DNA from: Halothiobacillus sp.
Lineage (GTDB): Bacteria; Pseudomonadota; Gammaproteobacteria; Halothiobacillales; Halothiobacillaceae
Direction of reading: 5' to 3'
DNA: 64,000 nucleotides
NCBI GenBank assembly: GCA_023255735.1
Contig: JAGDVP010000018.1
Location: forward strand, 31,386 to 95,385
Shown: positions 9,587 through 19,515 of the stretch, piece after piece
How the letters are laid out: each line of letters starts with the position of its first letter
How positions within the stretch are numbered: the first letter of the stretch is position 1
Made by a program: the position numbers and the translations under genes
Notes under the pieces: model-generated
Database searches by the model: none
Told to the model about the DNA's origin: nothing
Seen by the model: only the letters and a program-made list of their open reading frames with translations

Positions 9587-10119
9587 ACGCCCGCCCGCCG
9601 CCCTAATTGAATGGAGGCATCCACAAGCCCGGTTTTGCTGCCTGGCTGCGGGGTAATTTCTAATTGCACCACGCCAAAACCTGCGCTACTAGCCTCTGCC
9701 AACCAGCGCAGCAAAGAATCAAACGGCACGGCTGAAAACTTTAACTGCACGCGCTCGCGGCCATCTGCGTCATTGGCGACCGGTTGGCGCTGGGTGAGTT
9801 GCGGCTCAATCCCCATGGCGCGCGCTGCTTGCTCTACCCACACCATTAAGGCAACCGATTGGGTTTGGCTGGCCTTGGCAGGCGCGCCGGCACGCATTAA
9901 TGTTTGTTTGGCCTCTTGGGTGAATGCGGCCAGCTTTTGGGTACTTTCTAGCTGCAACGTGGCCGATTTGGCGGCTTGCTGTATGGGGCTCCAAATGAGC
10001 TGATAGGCAAGTAACAGCGATATGACTAGCATAGCTAGGCGTAACGTGCGTTGCTCTTGCGGGGTGCGTTGCCGCCAAAAGGCTCGAACCGCTTGGATCA
10101 TTGGGGTTGCAGGGTTCAT
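9583..10119 (-). CDS. gspM: Type II secretion inner-membrane protein M
   Basis: Bitopic inner-membrane protein of 178 residues that pairs with GspL in the secretion platform. A short cytoplasmic N-terminus (QRTPQEQRTLRLA) leads into a single membrane segment (about residues 27-45), then a periplasmic ferredoxin-like domain containing VQLKFSAVPFDSLLRWL, the typical GspM signature. It overlaps gspL and gspN by 4 bases each, so translation is likely coupled along the operon. Confidence 0.9.
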   Translation of the reverse strand: MNPATPMIQAVRAFWRQRTPQEQRTLRLAMLVISLLLAYQLIWSPIQQAAKSATLQLESTQKLAAFTQEAKQTLMRAGAPAKASQTQSVALMVWVEQAARAMGIEPQLTQRQPVANDADGRERVQLKFSAVPFDSLLRWLAEASSAGFGVVQLEITPQPGSKTGLVDASIQLGRRAGV

Positions 10120-11369
10120 TGGATTTGCTCCACACCGATGCGCATATGCGCGACGCCGGCATCGACGCCGGCATCAATTTGGCTCACGGCAAAGCCATTG
10201 GCCGCCGTGGGCGAGGGTTTTAGTTGCTCGAACAATTTTTGCAGCACCGTATATTTTTCTGCCACTAACGAGAGGGTGAGTTTTTGCTCACGCCATTGCA
10301 TTGATTCAATCGCCAATTTCGGATCCTCGGGCAGGGCTGCGTGGTAGGCGGCACCAAAATAAGCCAGCATGGGCAATAAGCCATCCGACGCAGCACCCGC
10401 ACTGCGCGCATCGAGCGCTTGCTGCAATTGCACTTGAATATTCACAACCCGGGTCACATTGGGCAGGGCGGCATGAAAATCGCGCTCGATTTGCTGATTT
10501 AATTGTTGAATGAGCCGATCTTTCTTCCAAGTATCAATGCTCTGATTGATTAACGTTAAGCCCAGCACCGCCAGCAAAACGCCCGCCGCTTGCCGCCAGC
10601 GGCGCAGGCTTTTTTGCTGTCCCGCCGCGCGGGGGGATTCGATCGCAGATAAGGGCTGATTCGCACTCAAGCCTGCGCGCCAAAGGCGGCACCAATCAGC
10701 CAAGGCAGGCTCGGGCTGCGTGTTAAATTGGATGGCCGGCGGCCAATTGGGTGGCTGCGCGGCCACCATGTGCAAGGTCACCCGCGCGGGGGGTTGCTCA
10801 AGACGCGTGAGAATGCGCGCCAATTGCTCAGCCGGATTGGCGCCCGCTATCACGGGAAAGGCCATGCCCTCGTGCGCGCCGGTCAGCACGCTCAAGCTGC
10901 CACTGGCCGGCTCTGCCCACACCGCAAACTCGCCCGGTTCAGGTACAGGCAACACAGCGGCGGCGGCGAGCATCTGCGTGGGCGCCAGTCCAAGCTCTGC
11001 TAACGCCGCGAGCACTTGGTCCCTTAAGGGTGCGTTCACTAAGAGCACCGGCCAAAGGCCAGGGGCTTGCGGGCGCAACCCCAACACCGATACTAATTGC
11101 TCGGGTTCATCTAAGGCTAAATCTTCCAGCGCGAACGGCAGGGCTTGCAGCGCTTTTTCCCGCGAGGTGCCGGGGATGGATACCTGCATCCGGCTGCATC
11201 CGGCATTGGGCAGTAAAACGCACAGGGGTCGCGCGCGGCGCTCGGGGCGCTCGGCCAGCCAATCCGCAAACGCGGTCCAATTGCCACGCATCGGCTCTGC
11301 AGCGGGCGCGCACCACAGCAATTGGGTCACGGTAAGATCGGTTACAAACAGGATAATAGAGTCAGACAT
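10116..11369 (-). CDS. gspL: Type II secretion protein L
   Basis: Links the cytoplasmic ATPase GspE to the inner-membrane platform. The 417-residue protein has the actin-like cytoplasmic domain (about 1-260, including ALPFALEDLALDEPEQL), one membrane segment (about 270-288), and a periplasmic domain that pairs with GspM. Its start lies 28 bases inside the end of gspK, a long overlap for this operon, while the junction with gspM is 4 bases. Confidence 0.9.
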   Translation of the reverse strand: MSDSIILFVTDLTVTQLLWCAPAAEPMRGNWTAFADWLAERPERRARPLCVLLPNAGCSRMQVSIPGTSREKALQALPFALEDLALDEPEQLVSVLGLRPQAPGLWPVLLVNAPLRDQVLAALAELGLAPTQMLAAAAVLPVPEPGEFAVWAEPASGSLSVLTGAHEGMAFPVIAGANPAEQLARILTRLEQPPARVTLHMVAAQPPNWPPAIQFNTQPEPALADWCRLWRAGLSANQPLSAIESPRAAGQQKSLRRWRQAAGVLLAVLGLTLINQSIDTWKKDRLIQQLNQQIERDFHAALPNVTRVVNIQVQLQQALDARSAGAASDGLLPMLAYFGAAYHAALPEDPKLAIESMQWREQKLTLSLVAEKYTVLQKLFEQLKPSPTAANGFAVSQIDAGVDAGVAHMRIGVEQIQ

Positions 11370-12283
11370 GCGTGATCACTCAGGGCAATAAGGCGGGCAT
11401 TGCCCGAACTTGGGCGTTCAATCATCGCGTACCGATGACGGGTCACGGTATCCATCGAAACCGTGACGGCAACTAAAAAAAATTGGCTATTCACCGATAA
11501 ACCATCGGGCTGGGTAACGCGCCCGCCAAACAAGGGTCCGGCCAGAAAATCCGCCACCGAACCGATATTTTTAGGCGGTGTTTTAGGATTTGCTGACGGC
11601 AAATTAGCCGTATTCGCACCCAAGGCCTGCAACACGGTGGGCGAGGCGCTATTGAGGTTGATGGGCGTGCCCACAGGCAAGGCCGTGACAAACGGTGCCA
11701 AGCTCTGGTAATACGCCGGGGTTACGCCGGCCAGTTGCCGCAACTCGGTGACTGAAAACATCGCTTGCCCCGCGGGCATTTGGCCTGCTCGGGCGGCGCT
11801 GCTGCTAAAGCCTAAATCGAGCGAGCGGCTTGGGTCAATGAACCCGATGATTTCGTTGCTGATATCGGGGCTTAAATTCAACACGCGCAGTAAATTTTGA
11901 AAGCGCTCTTGTTCGAGCACATTGACTTTACCCTCTCGCGTGATGAGGTTATTGAGATTAAACCGGCCTTGCATGTCGGTGATCCGCACGGAGATGGTGG
12001 CGCCATCGATGGGAATACTCGCCAAGGGCCGCGCCCACGCATCCGAAGGGCCATCGATGCTGCGATCATCTTGATTGAGCAAAGCTTCGGCCAAAATAAA
12101 AGCGCTGTTGGCCAGTTCATCGGCGCGCGCGCCATTTTCAAAGGCGGCGGTGGCATTAAAGGCATTTTGGTTGCGGGTGATTAGGGTTGCGGCCAGCCCC
12201 GTGGCAATAGCCAAAACGAGCAAGGCAACAATCAGCGCCACCCCGCCTTGGCGCTTGGGATGAGCATGATGCCAAAGCCTCAT
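11342..12283 (-). CDS. gspK: Type II secretion minor pseudopilin K
   Basis: Minor pseudopilin that caps the pseudopilus tip with GspI and GspJ. The 313-residue protein has a prepilin signal with cleavage after Gly in RQGG/VALIVALLVLAIATG. As expected for GspK, it lacks the Glu at position +5 found in the other pseudopilins. The long periplasmic part (DMQGRFNLNNLI, helix-hairpin-like INLNSASPTVLQALG) matches the GspK alpha domain. The start overlaps gspJ by 4 bases. Confidence 0.93.
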   Translation of the reverse strand: MRLWHHAHPKRQGGVALIVALLVLAIATGLAATLITRNQNAFNATAAFENGARADELANSAFILAEALLNQDDRSIDGPSDAWARPLASIPIDGATISVRITDMQGRFNLNNLITREGKVNVLEQERFQNLLRVLNLSPDISNEIIGFIDPSRSLDLGFSSSAARAGQMPAGQAMFSVTELRQLAGVTPAYYQSLAPFVTALPVGTPINLNSASPTVLQALGANTANLPSANPKTPPKNIGSVADFLAGPLFGGRVTQPDGLSVNSQFFLVAVTVSMDTVTRHRYAMIERPSSGNARLIALSDHACLTLLSCL

Positions 12284-12957
12284 GGTGCACGCCCACCCAC
12301 TTCATTATCGACGGTGTTTGCCGGCGGCGGCGGGGTTACGGGGGCGGGCAGAGGCCAATCAGCCACCGGCGCCACCGTCATGCGCAAAGGCGGCATGTTT
12401 TTGAGGCTAATTTGCACTTCTATGGCTTTGGGTAAGCCCGCCGAGGGCTCATTGATGGGCGGCCAATCGCTCATCGCTTGATTATTCATATCAAAAAACA
12501 CAAGGTTAATTTTTTGCACACCGCGCAGCAGTATCTGCCAATCGGGGTCGGCGGCACTGTTGCCAATCGCCCCATCCACCGGGATAAATTGCGCACGTTC
12601 TAAATTGCCCTGCTCAAGCCGCCAACGCACCAGCATTAACTGCGATTGGGCAGCATCCCAGGGATTGGCGGCGCCTAGGCGGGTTAGGGTTAATAAATTC
12701 ATGCCACCACCGGCAAATTCCGGCACCTCGCCGCCTAAGGCATCGCGCGCGGCACGATCAATCGAAAACGTTAAATCGCTGCGCATCTGGCGCAAGCCCG
12801 CTTGCATTTGCGCCAGCTGTTCCGTTTGATCTTGCACAATCGCACTTTGTTTTATCACCGTATTCAAACCGCCGTAGGCCATCACCCCGACCACTGCAAA
12901 AATCGCAATCGCCACCAGCAATTCAAGCAAGGTAAACCCCCGTGTGCGCCGCTTCAT
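12280..12957 (-). CDS. gspJ: Type II secretion minor pseudopilin J
   Basis: Minor pseudopilin of 225 residues. The prepilin signal RRTRG/FTLLELLVAIAIFA carries Glu at +5, followed by the conserved YGGLNTV region and the periplasmic beta domain. The C-terminal 30 residues are Pro-rich and probably disordered. Overlaps of 4 bases with gspI and gspK indicate coupled translation within the operon. Confidence 0.93.
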   Translation of the reverse strand: MKRRTRGFTLLELLVAIAIFAVVGVMAYGGLNTVIKQSAIVQDQTEQLAQMQAGLRQMRSDLTFSIDRAARDALGGEVPEFAGGGMNLLTLTRLGAANPWDAAQSQLMLVRWRLEQGNLERAQFIPVDGAIGNSAADPDWQILLRGVQKINLVFFDMNNQAMSDWPPINEPSAGLPKAIEVQISLKNMPPLRMTVAPVADWPLPAPVTPPPPANTVDNEVGGRAP

Positions 12958-13412
12958 GGCATCTTGCTCGGCGTTTGTGGCGCAGCGGGGGTCGGAGTTT
13001 GGGTTTGGGGCGTGGCTGGCGAATTATTCGGGCGCGCGGGCGGCGGCGGATAAAAATAGGTGATGATGCTGGCTTGCCCTTCATACGGCGCCGGCGTTTT
13101 CACAAAATAGCTCACCTTGAGCACGCCGGGAATTTGCCCGGCCTCCACGGTTTGGCGCACCGGCCAATTTTGCCCCTCGATGACCACCACACTATTTTGG
13201 GTGCCCACCTCGGGCGCCACCGCGGCCAGTTGCAGGCGGGCGCACAAATCTTCGGCGATCACCGTGGCGGCGGTATCGGCACGTAGGGAGCGCAGCATTT
13301 GCGCGCTCTGGCCGCTGACTTTAATCACCGCGCCCAATGCAATGGCCAAAATCACGAGCGCTACCAGCACTTCCAGCAAGGTAAACCCTTGACTTTGGGC
13401 GGGCCGGCTCAT
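12954..13412 (-). CDS. gspI: Type II secretion minor pseudopilin I
   Basis: Minor pseudopilin of 152 residues forming the tip complex with GspJ and GspK. The signal reads SQG/FTLLEVLVALVILAIAL with Glu at +5, followed by ARLQLAAVAPEVG and the short C-terminal domain. An extra Pro/Thr/Gln-rich C-terminal tail (about 125-152) is longer than in E. coli GspI. The 4-base overlaps on both sides match the rest of the operon. Confidence 0.92.
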   Translation of the reverse strand: MSRPAQSQGFTLLEVLVALVILAIALGAVIKVSGQSAQMLRSLRADTAATVIAEDLCARLQLAAVAPEVGTQNSVVVIEGQNWPVRQTVEAGQIPGVLKVSYFVKTPAPYEGQASIITYFYPPPPARPNNSPATPQTQTPTPAAPQTPSKMP

Positions 13413-14107
13413 GGCAGCGCTCCTAGGTCTTGCGCCCGTTCGGGCGCGGGGCGTAAATCAATTGCTTGCTGAGGACTTAGCGCGTTGCGTTGCGTGGAGG
13501 CGCCGGCCACCCTAATCGTGGGCTTACCCGAATTTAAGCTCAAAGGTGCCGACCACACGCCCCCGGGGGTAACCGCTAAAATGGCGGTAATCCGAGGGTC
13601 GGCGGCATCAAAGGCTGAAGCGCCACTCGGTTTTGGGGCAACCAAGACGCAACCCTGCGGCCAGTTAAGCGTGCTTAAGGGTTTGGCGCGTAACCGCACG
13701 GCCTCGGCTTGGGCGGCACCCGAGGCGGATGGGGTGCTCATTGAAGGATTGGGCACCTCAGTTTTATCGGCAGAATTTTGGGTTGCATTAGAACCCGCAC
13801 CAGCGCGCGCGATTGGGGCGGGGGATTCTGCAGCTAACGTAATGGCCGTTGGCGCGGGTGCTTCATTTAGGATATACACCGTGCTGCCCGTCAAATTGGC
13901 ATTAACCGCTTGCGTGGCTAACCATGATTGCAATTGCGCGCGGCAGGCATTCACGGAATCGGGCGCGGTGCGATTCATGCTCACCACCACAAAGCCCACC
14001 AGAATGCCGATGATTACGATCACCACAATCAGCTCAATTAAGGTAAACCCACCAACGCTGCCCCTGCCGTTCGGGCTTGCCCCAAATCGATTCAGGTTAG
14101 CAGCCAC
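13409..14107 (-). CDS. gspH: Type II secretion minor pseudopilin H (long form)
   Basis: Minor pseudopilin with prepilin signal GG/FTLIELIVVIVIIGILVGF (Glu at +5) near the N-terminus. At 232 residues it is longer than the usual 150-200. The middle (about 95-150) is a low-complexity run rich in Ala, Ser, Pro and Thr, so the extra length is probably a flexible loop. Its place between gspG and gspI, with a 15-bp gap to gspG and a 4-base overlap with gspI, supports the call more than the weak C-terminal similarity. Confidence 0.85.
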   Translation of the reverse strand: MAANLNRFGASPNGRGSVGGFTLIELIVVIVIIGILVGFVVVSMNRTAPDSVNACRAQLQSWLATQAVNANLTGSTVYILNEAPAPTAITLAAESPAPIARAGAGSNATQNSADKTEVPNPSMSTPSASGAAQAEAVRLRAKPLSTLNWPQGCVLVAPKPSGASAFDAADPRITAILAVTPGGVWSAPLSLNSGKPTIRVAGASTQRNALSPQQAIDLRPAPERAQDLGALP

Positions 14108-14122
14108 GCGCCATCACCGGCT

Positions 14123-14596
14123 TTATTGGCCGTTCGATGGCAGGGCGCCACCGGGCGCGGCACCGCTTTCTTGCCAGTTACCGATGTCGGCGTTGGCGCC
14201 CACACCCCCGGGTTGGCCATCGGCACCTAAACTATAAATATCAAACGCGCCATGCTGGCCGGGGCTTAAGTACAGGTACGGATGCCCCCACGGATCAATG
14301 GGCAGGCGATCTAAATACCCGCCCTGACGCCAGTTTTTGGCATTAGCGGGCGGTTTAATTAACGCATCTAAGCCCTGATCGGTGGTGGGATAACGTAGAT
14401 TATCGAGCTTGTAGAGATTCAACGCCGAGCTTATGGCCACAATATCCTGCTTGGCTTTAGCAATGCGCGCGTCATCGGGGCGATCCATAATTTTCGGCAC
14501 CACAATGGTGGCTAAAATCGCCAAAATCACTACCACGACCATCACTTCAATTAAGGTAAAGCCAGACATCCGGCCACGTTTGGGGAATACATTCAT
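14123..14596 (-). CDS. gspG: Type II secretion major pseudopilin G
   Basis: Main subunit of the pseudopilus, about 157 residues. Signal [18 protein letters not shown] with Glu at +5. The body shows GspG hallmarks: [27 protein letters not shown], and the C-terminal calcium-binding loop [23 protein letters not shown] at 14596 starts one base after the gspF TGA; the nine extra codons of an upstream start would lie within gspF. Confidence 0.95.
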   Translation of the reverse strand: MNVFPKRGRMSGFTLIEVMVVVVILAILATIVVPKIMDRPDDARIAKAKQDIVAISSALNLYKLDNLRYPTTDQGLDALIKPPANAKNWRQGGYLDRLPIDPWGHPYLYLSPGQHGAFDIYSLGADGQPGGVGANADIGNWQESGAAPGGALPSNGQ

Positions 14597-14597
14597 C

Positions 14598-15821
14598 TCA
14601 ATGCACCATTTGGTTGAGGTCAAAAATCGGAATCAGGATGGCCAGCACAATCATCAACACCACACTGCCCATCACCAAGATCAGCAAGGGCTCAAATAGC
14701 CCCAGCAAAGCGTTAATTAACGTATCTAACTCGCGCTCTTGTTGCACGGCGGCACGCTCCAGCATGTTACCCAAGGCGCCGCTTTGCTCACCGGCGGCGA
14801 TGAGCTGGAGCATCATCGGCGGAAATAAGCGCGAATGCTCCAGCGAACGGGCAATCGGCGCGCCTTCCCGCACGCGATCGGCCGCCTGTAAAATCGCGCG
14901 GCGCATCGGCTCTGAGGCCACCACTTCACCACTGATGGCCAGCGCTTTGAGCATGGGCACACCGGCGGCACTCAAAATACTTAACGTGCGGGCAAACCGC
15001 GCGGCATTAAAGCCACGAATCAGGCGTCCAATCAGCGGTAATTTCAATTGAATTTGCGCCCAGCGGAAGGCAAACGCGGGTCTGCGCAACGCCCAAGCAA
15101 ACCCAACGCCCAAAGCCACAAAACCTAAAATAATCCAAGGCCATTGCTCGCGCAGAAAACTGCTTACGGCAATTAAGCCTCGGGTCAGCGGCGGCAAGGT
15201 TTGCTTCATTTGCACGAACACTTGCACCACTTGCGGCACCACATAGGTAACCAAACCAATCACCACCGTGAGGGCGACCAAGGTGAGCAGCGCGGGGTAA
15301 AACAGCGCCATTTGCACTTTTTGTGTGGTGGCTTGTCGCCCTTCGGTGTAATCGGCTAGGCGCTCTAACACGGCGGGTAGATGCCCCGATTCCTCGCCCG
15401 CCGCCACGGTGGCGCGGTATAAATCATTAAAGGCGCGCGGAAAGGCGGCCAAGCCCTGCGCGAAGCTTTGGCCTTCCACCACACGCGCCCGCACGGCGGT
15501 GATAATGCGCCGGATGCGGGGCGTTTCGGTTTGACGAATAATGCCGCCTAAAGCGGCATCAATCGGTAAACCGGCGGCAATTAACGTGGAAATTTGGCGC
15601 GTAAAGAGCGCAAGTTCAGTTGGGTTTAAGGTTTGAAAGCGACTGGCAAAGCGGGGCTTACCGCTGGCCGACAGCGTCTCACTTGCCACCGCCTCAATCG
15701 TGAGTGGTGCCAAACCTTGATCGCGCAACAAACCGCGCGCGCCACGGGCGCTATCGCTTTCAATCACGCCTTTGCGGGTTTTGCCGGCCGCATCTAATGC
15801 GCTGTATTCAAAGGCGGGCAT
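14598..15821 (-). CDS. gspF: Type II secretion platform protein F
   Basis: Polytopic inner-membrane platform protein, 407 residues, with two repeated cytoplasmic helical domains and three membrane segments (about 170-195, 220-240, 375-400). The N-terminus [18 protein letters not shown] and the repeated [16 protein letters not shown] and [16 protein letters not shown] motifs are characteristic. Six bases separate it from gspE and one base from gspG. Confidence 0.95.
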   Translation of the reverse strand: MPAFEYSALDAAGKTRKGVIESDSARGARGLLRDQGLAPLTIEAVASETLSASGKPRFASRFQTLNPTELALFTRQISTLIAAGLPIDAALGGIIRQTETPRIRRIITAVRARVVEGQSFAQGLAAFPRAFNDLYRATVAAGEESGHLPAVLERLADYTEGRQATTQKVQMALFYPALLTLVALTVVIGLVTYVVPQVVQVFVQMKQTLPPLTRGLIAVSSFLREQWPWIILGFVALGVGFAWALRRPAFAFRWAQIQLKLPLIGRLIRGFNAARFARTLSILSAAGVPMLKALAISGEVVASEPMRRAILQAADRVREGAPIARSLEHSRLFPPMMLQLIAAGEQSGALGNMLERAAVQQERELDTLINALLGLFEPLLILVMGSVVLMIVLAILIPIFDLNQMVH

Positions 15822-15827
15822 GGTTTT

Positions 15828-17324
15828 CTACCCCGACGCCGTGACGCGAAGCAACTCTTCGGTGCTGGTAACACCCGCCAACACGAGCTCAACCCCATAC
15901 TGGTGTATCGAGGGGCTGTGTTGGCGCACCTGTGCTTCAAGCGTCGATTCCGCAGCGCCTTCGTGAATCAGATGGCGCGCGGCGGCATCAATCGCAATCA
16001 GCTCATAAATGCCGGTGCGACCCAAATAACCCTGCCCGCGCTGGCGCGCCGATTCTTCGACGCGATACAAGGTGGGTGGCTGCTCGGCATTTAACCCCAA
16101 AAGCGCACATTCGGCCGCATCGGGCAGATAGGGCTCCGTGTAGCGGGCATCGAGCCTGCGCACGAGCCGCTGCGCCAGCACGCCAATTAAACTCGACGAC
16201 AATAAAAAAGGCTCCACGCCCATATCGCGCAGCCGGGTAATGGCGCCCACGGCCGAGTTGGTGTGCAAGGTGGATAACACCAAATGGCCGGTTAAGCTCG
16301 CTTGCACCGCAATTTCGGCGGTTTCGACATCGCGAATCTCGCCCACCATTACCACATCTGGGTCTTGACGCAAAATCGCCCGTAGGCCGCGCGCAAACGT
16401 CATCTCCACTTTGGGATTGACTTGCGTTTGCCCGACACCATCCAAGTAATACTCAATGGGGTCTTCGACGGTTAAGATATTGCGCTCGCGGGTGTTGATT
16501 TCAGATAACGCGGCGTACAGGGTTGTGGTTTTGCCAGAACCGGTGGGGCCGGTCACAAGCAAAATGCCATGCGGGCGATGAATCAAGGCATTCAGGCGGG
16601 TTTGTAAAGCGCGGGTTAGCCCCAAATTATCGAGGGTGAGTCGGCCGGCTTCTTTATCCAGCAAGCGCAATACCACGCGCTCGCCCTGCCCTGAGGGCAA
16701 GGTAGACACCCGTACATCGACCGGGCGGCCTGCCAAGCGCAACGAGATGCGCCCATCTTGCGGCACCCGTTTTTCAGCAATGTCTAAATTGGCCATCACC
16801 TTAATGCGGGAAACAATCACCCCTGCTACGGCGCGCGGCGGCTGCAGCACTTCTCGCAGCATGCCATCGACGCGAAAACGCACCACCATGCGGGTCTCAA
16901 AGCTTTCGATATGAATATCGGAGGCACCCTCGCGCACCGCTTCGGACAGCAGGGCATTAATCAAACGAATAATCGGCGCTTCGTCATCGGCCTCAAGCAA
17001 GTCGATCGGCGCGTTGAGCGTGTGCGCCAGCGCATCTAATCCGCCATCGCCCAAATCATCGACCATGGTTTGCGCCACACTCGAACCGCCCTCATAAGCG
17101 CGCGCCAACCGACGTTCAAACTCATCGGCCTCAAGCCAATCGAGTGTAAAGCCACAGGGTAATTTTCGCCCCAGCTCCGCCAGCACAGAAACCCCAAGGG
17201 GTTTGCAATGCCGCACCACCCAAGCTGATTTTTTTTCGCCCGCGTTCGATTCAGCCCCGGGTTGCGGCTCGACCAGCACCCCAAATCGGCGCGCATAACT
17301 GTAGGAGATTTGTGGCGTTTGCAT
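15828..17324 (-). CDS. gspE: Type II secretion ATPase E (no tetracysteine motif)
   Basis: Hexameric cytoplasmic ATPase that powers pseudopilus assembly, 498 residues from the ATG at 17324. It has the N1/N2 domains, Walker A GPTGSGKTTT, Asp box VEDPIEY, Walker B-type MVGEIRDVETAEIA, and His box TGHLVLSTLHTNSAV. The zinc-binding tetracysteine module found in most GspE proteins is missing: the corresponding stretch (between LVRRLDARY and GYLGRTGIYEL) has only one Cys. The 17324 start lies 13 bp after gspD; a start at 17372 would overlap gspD. Confidence 0.93.
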   Translation of the reverse strand: MQTPQISYSYARRFGVLVEPQPGAESNAGEKKSAWVVRHCKPLGVSVLAELGRKLPCGFTLDWLEADEFERRLARAYEGGSSVAQTMVDDLGDGGLDALAHTLNAPIDLLEADDEAPIIRLINALLSEAVREGASDIHIESFETRMVVRFRVDGMLREVLQPPRAVAGVIVSRIKVMANLDIAEKRVPQDGRISLRLAGRPVDVRVSTLPSGQGERVVLRLLDKEAGRLTLDNLGLTRALQTRLNALIHRPHGILLVTGPTGSGKTTTLYAALSEINTRERNILTVEDPIEYYLDGVGQTQVNPKVEMTFARGLRAILRQDPDVVMVGEIRDVETAEIAVQASLTGHLVLSTLHTNSAVGAITRLRDMGVEPFLLSSSLIGVLAQRLVRRLDARYTEPYLPDAAECALLGLNAEQPPTLYRVEESARQRGQGYLGRTGIYELIAIDAAARHLIHEGAAESTLEAQVRQHSPSIHQYGVELVLAGVTSTEELLRVTASG

Positions 17325-17337
17325 CAGGCAAGCCTGC

Positions 17338-19515
17338 TCATAGCGCCGCGTTGGTTGCCAAAGCCGGCTCAAACTGCCCCTTGGCGGTGGTTTGACGAGC
17401 CCGATCCTGATCCAGTAATTGCTGCATGTTACCCGGCAACGGGATGGGCAGATTGCGCTGGAAGCTGCGCTCGGGCGGCAAAACCGACCAATTACGCGGC
17501 TCGATTAACGAGCGGTCATCATAGGTTTTTTGTTGGCTATCGCGGATCATCTGATATTGCGATTGGCTGAATTTAGCGAGCTTGCCATTATCGTTAATCA
17601 CCAAGGGGCGAATAAAAATCATTAAATTACGTTTCGTGGTGCTCGCGGTGCGGTAGCGGAATAAATTGCCAATCACCGGAATATCGCCCAAGCCCGGCAC
17701 GCTTTGCTGATTGGCATTCGATGAGTCATCAATCAAACCGCCGAGCACCACCACATCGCCATCATCAACCTGCACCGTGGTGGTGACGTTCCGCTTATTG
17801 GTAATTAAGCCTGCCGAGGTTTGCGCGGCGCTATCTAAGCTTGAAACCTCTTGTTCTATTTTCAAACGCACCGTGCCATCGGGGCTGATGGTTGGCGTTA
17901 CTTTAAGCTTTACGCCAATATCTTCGCGGGTAATGGTTTGAAAGGGATTGGTGGGCGAGGTGGCCGAACCCGTTTGCGCGTAAGAGCCCGTCACAATCGG
18001 GATATTTTGCCCCACCACGATGCTGGCCTCTTGGTTATCCAATGTGAGCAAGCTCGGGGTTGAAAGAATATTATTGCCCGCGTCCCCAGCCAAGGCCGAA
18101 ACCAAGAGCGCAAAATCGGTGCCGCCCTGACCAAACCGCCCCACGCCCACATTGCCGCCATCGCCCAAAGCGCCGGCCAACCCCAGTGCCAAGGCATTGG
18201 ATGGGGTGGCGGTGCCGGCCGCCGCTGCCGTGCTCGCCACGCTGGAGAGCAAGCCATTGAAGGTGGAAATACCGATCGGCACGGTGCCGTTATTGCCACC
18301 GACCAGAAATTGCGTGCCGATTTTTTGGGTCAGGCCGCTCGACACTTCCGCAATAATGGCTTCTACCAGCACCTGCTGGCGCCGCACATCAAGCTGTCCA
18401 ATCACCGACTCAATCGACTGCATCCGATTAGGCGATGCCGTTACCACCAGCGCATTGAGCGATTTATCTGCCATCACATCCAACTTGTTATCTTGCGGAT
18501 TACCCGCCGCGCCCTTGGCACCTGCCACACCCGCCGCAGCCGTGCTATCGCCGGTGGATTTCACAATGCCTTTCAATACATTGGCTAAATCTTCAGCGTT
18601 GGCATACTTCAAGCGAAACACCCGCGTGTTGCCGTAATTGGTTTCAGGCATATCTAAATTGAGGATAATCGCCCGCATTTTGGCGCGCGCCACCGCATCC
18701 CCGCTCAGCAAAATGCTGTTGGTACGTTCATCGACCGCGAACACCGGCACGGTAGAAAAAGTGCCCCCGCCGCCCGCCCCGCCCGGTGCCATTGCCGCAT
18801 TCGCGCCGACACTGGCACCCGCGCCGGCACCACTGGCGCCAAATAATGCCTTTAACGTAGCGGCCACCGCATCGGCGGAAGCGCGTTTTAAGCGGATAAT
18901 TTCCACATCGCCCACGGCCGGTTGATCAACCTTTGCCAAAATTTCTTTTAAGCGATTAATGTTCGCGGCACGATCTGTGATGATCAGCGAGTTGGAATCC
19001 GGCGCCACCGACAGCGCCGCCTGCTGCGGCATAATTTGGCGCAGCACCGTCAGCATAGGCGCGGCGGGCACAAAGCGCAGGCGCACCACTTCAGTCACCA
19101 TCTGATCGCCTTCAACCGCCGAACTTGGGTTTACCGGCTGGTTATCTGAGCGGGCATTAATTTCCGGCACAATTTTAATAATGTCGCCCGCGGGCACCGC
19201 CGCAAAGCCATTGACTTGCAAAATAGATAAGAACACATCGTAGAGTTTTTGCGGGCTCATCGGCTGGGCGGAAATCACCGTGACCCGCGCCTTAACCCGC
19301 GGATCGACAATAAAATTTTTGCCCGTCACCTTCGAGACCGCCTCGATTAAGGCGTTAATATCCATGTCGCGAAAATTCAGCGTCACTTGATTATTTTCAA
19401 CCTGAGTGACCCCCGGCGGCGCATCGGTTGCGGCCAGCGCCCCATGGCCAGGCACCATACACGCCAACATCATCCCTAAAAGCCACCCCTGCGGGCGATT
19501 CACATGAGCCATCAT
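17338..19515 (-). CDS. gspD: Type II secretion outer-membrane secretin D
   Basis: Secretin that forms the outer-membrane channel. The 725-residue precursor has a signal peptide (about 1-29), N0 to N3 periplasmic domains (NFRDMDINALIEAVSKVTG, then repeated NALIV-type strands), a Gly/Ala-rich linker, and a secretin core with VGQNIPIVTG, EDIGVKLKVTPTI and VVVLGGLIDD. A soluble C-terminal tail follows. Its start codon overlaps the gspC TGA. Either of two adjacent ATGs (19515 or 19512) could serve. Confidence 0.96.
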   Translation of the reverse strand: MMAHVNRPQGWLLGMMLACMVPGHGALAATDAPPGVTQVENNQVTLNFRDMDINALIEAVSKVTGKNFIVDPRVKARVTVISAQPMSPQKLYDVFLSILQVNGFAAVPAGDIIKIVPEINARSDNQPVNPSSAVEGDQMVTEVVRLRFVPAAPMLTVLRQIMPQQAALSVAPDSNSLIITDRAANINRLKEILAKVDQPAVGDVEIIRLKRASADAVAATLKALFGASGAGAGASVGANAAMAPGGAGGGGTFSTVPVFAVDERTNSILLSGDAVARAKMRAIILNLDMPETNYGNTRVFRLKYANAEDLANVLKGIVKSTGDSTAAAGVAGAKGAAGNPQDNKLDVMADKSLNALVVTASPNRMQSIESVIGQLDVRRQQVLVEAIIAEVSSGLTQKIGTQFLVGGNNGTVPIGISTFNGLLSSVASTAAAAGTATPSNALALGLAGALGDGGNVGVGRFGQGGTDFALLVSALAGDAGNNILSTPSLLTLDNQEASIVVGQNIPIVTGSYAQTGSATSPTNPFQTITREDIGVKLKVTPTISPDGTVRLKIEQEVSSLDSAAQTSAGLITNKRNVTTTVQVDDGDVVVLGGLIDDSSNANQQSVPGLGDIPVIGNLFRYRTASTTKRNLMIFIRPLVINDNGKLAKFSQSQYQMIRDSQQKTYDDRSLIEPRNWSVLPPERSFQRNLPIPLPGNMQQLLDQDRARQTTAKGQFEPALATNAAL

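Noticed and set aside
13485..14237. 250-codon plus-strand open frame
   Set aside because: Antisense to gspH, whose prepilin signal and operon position are clear.
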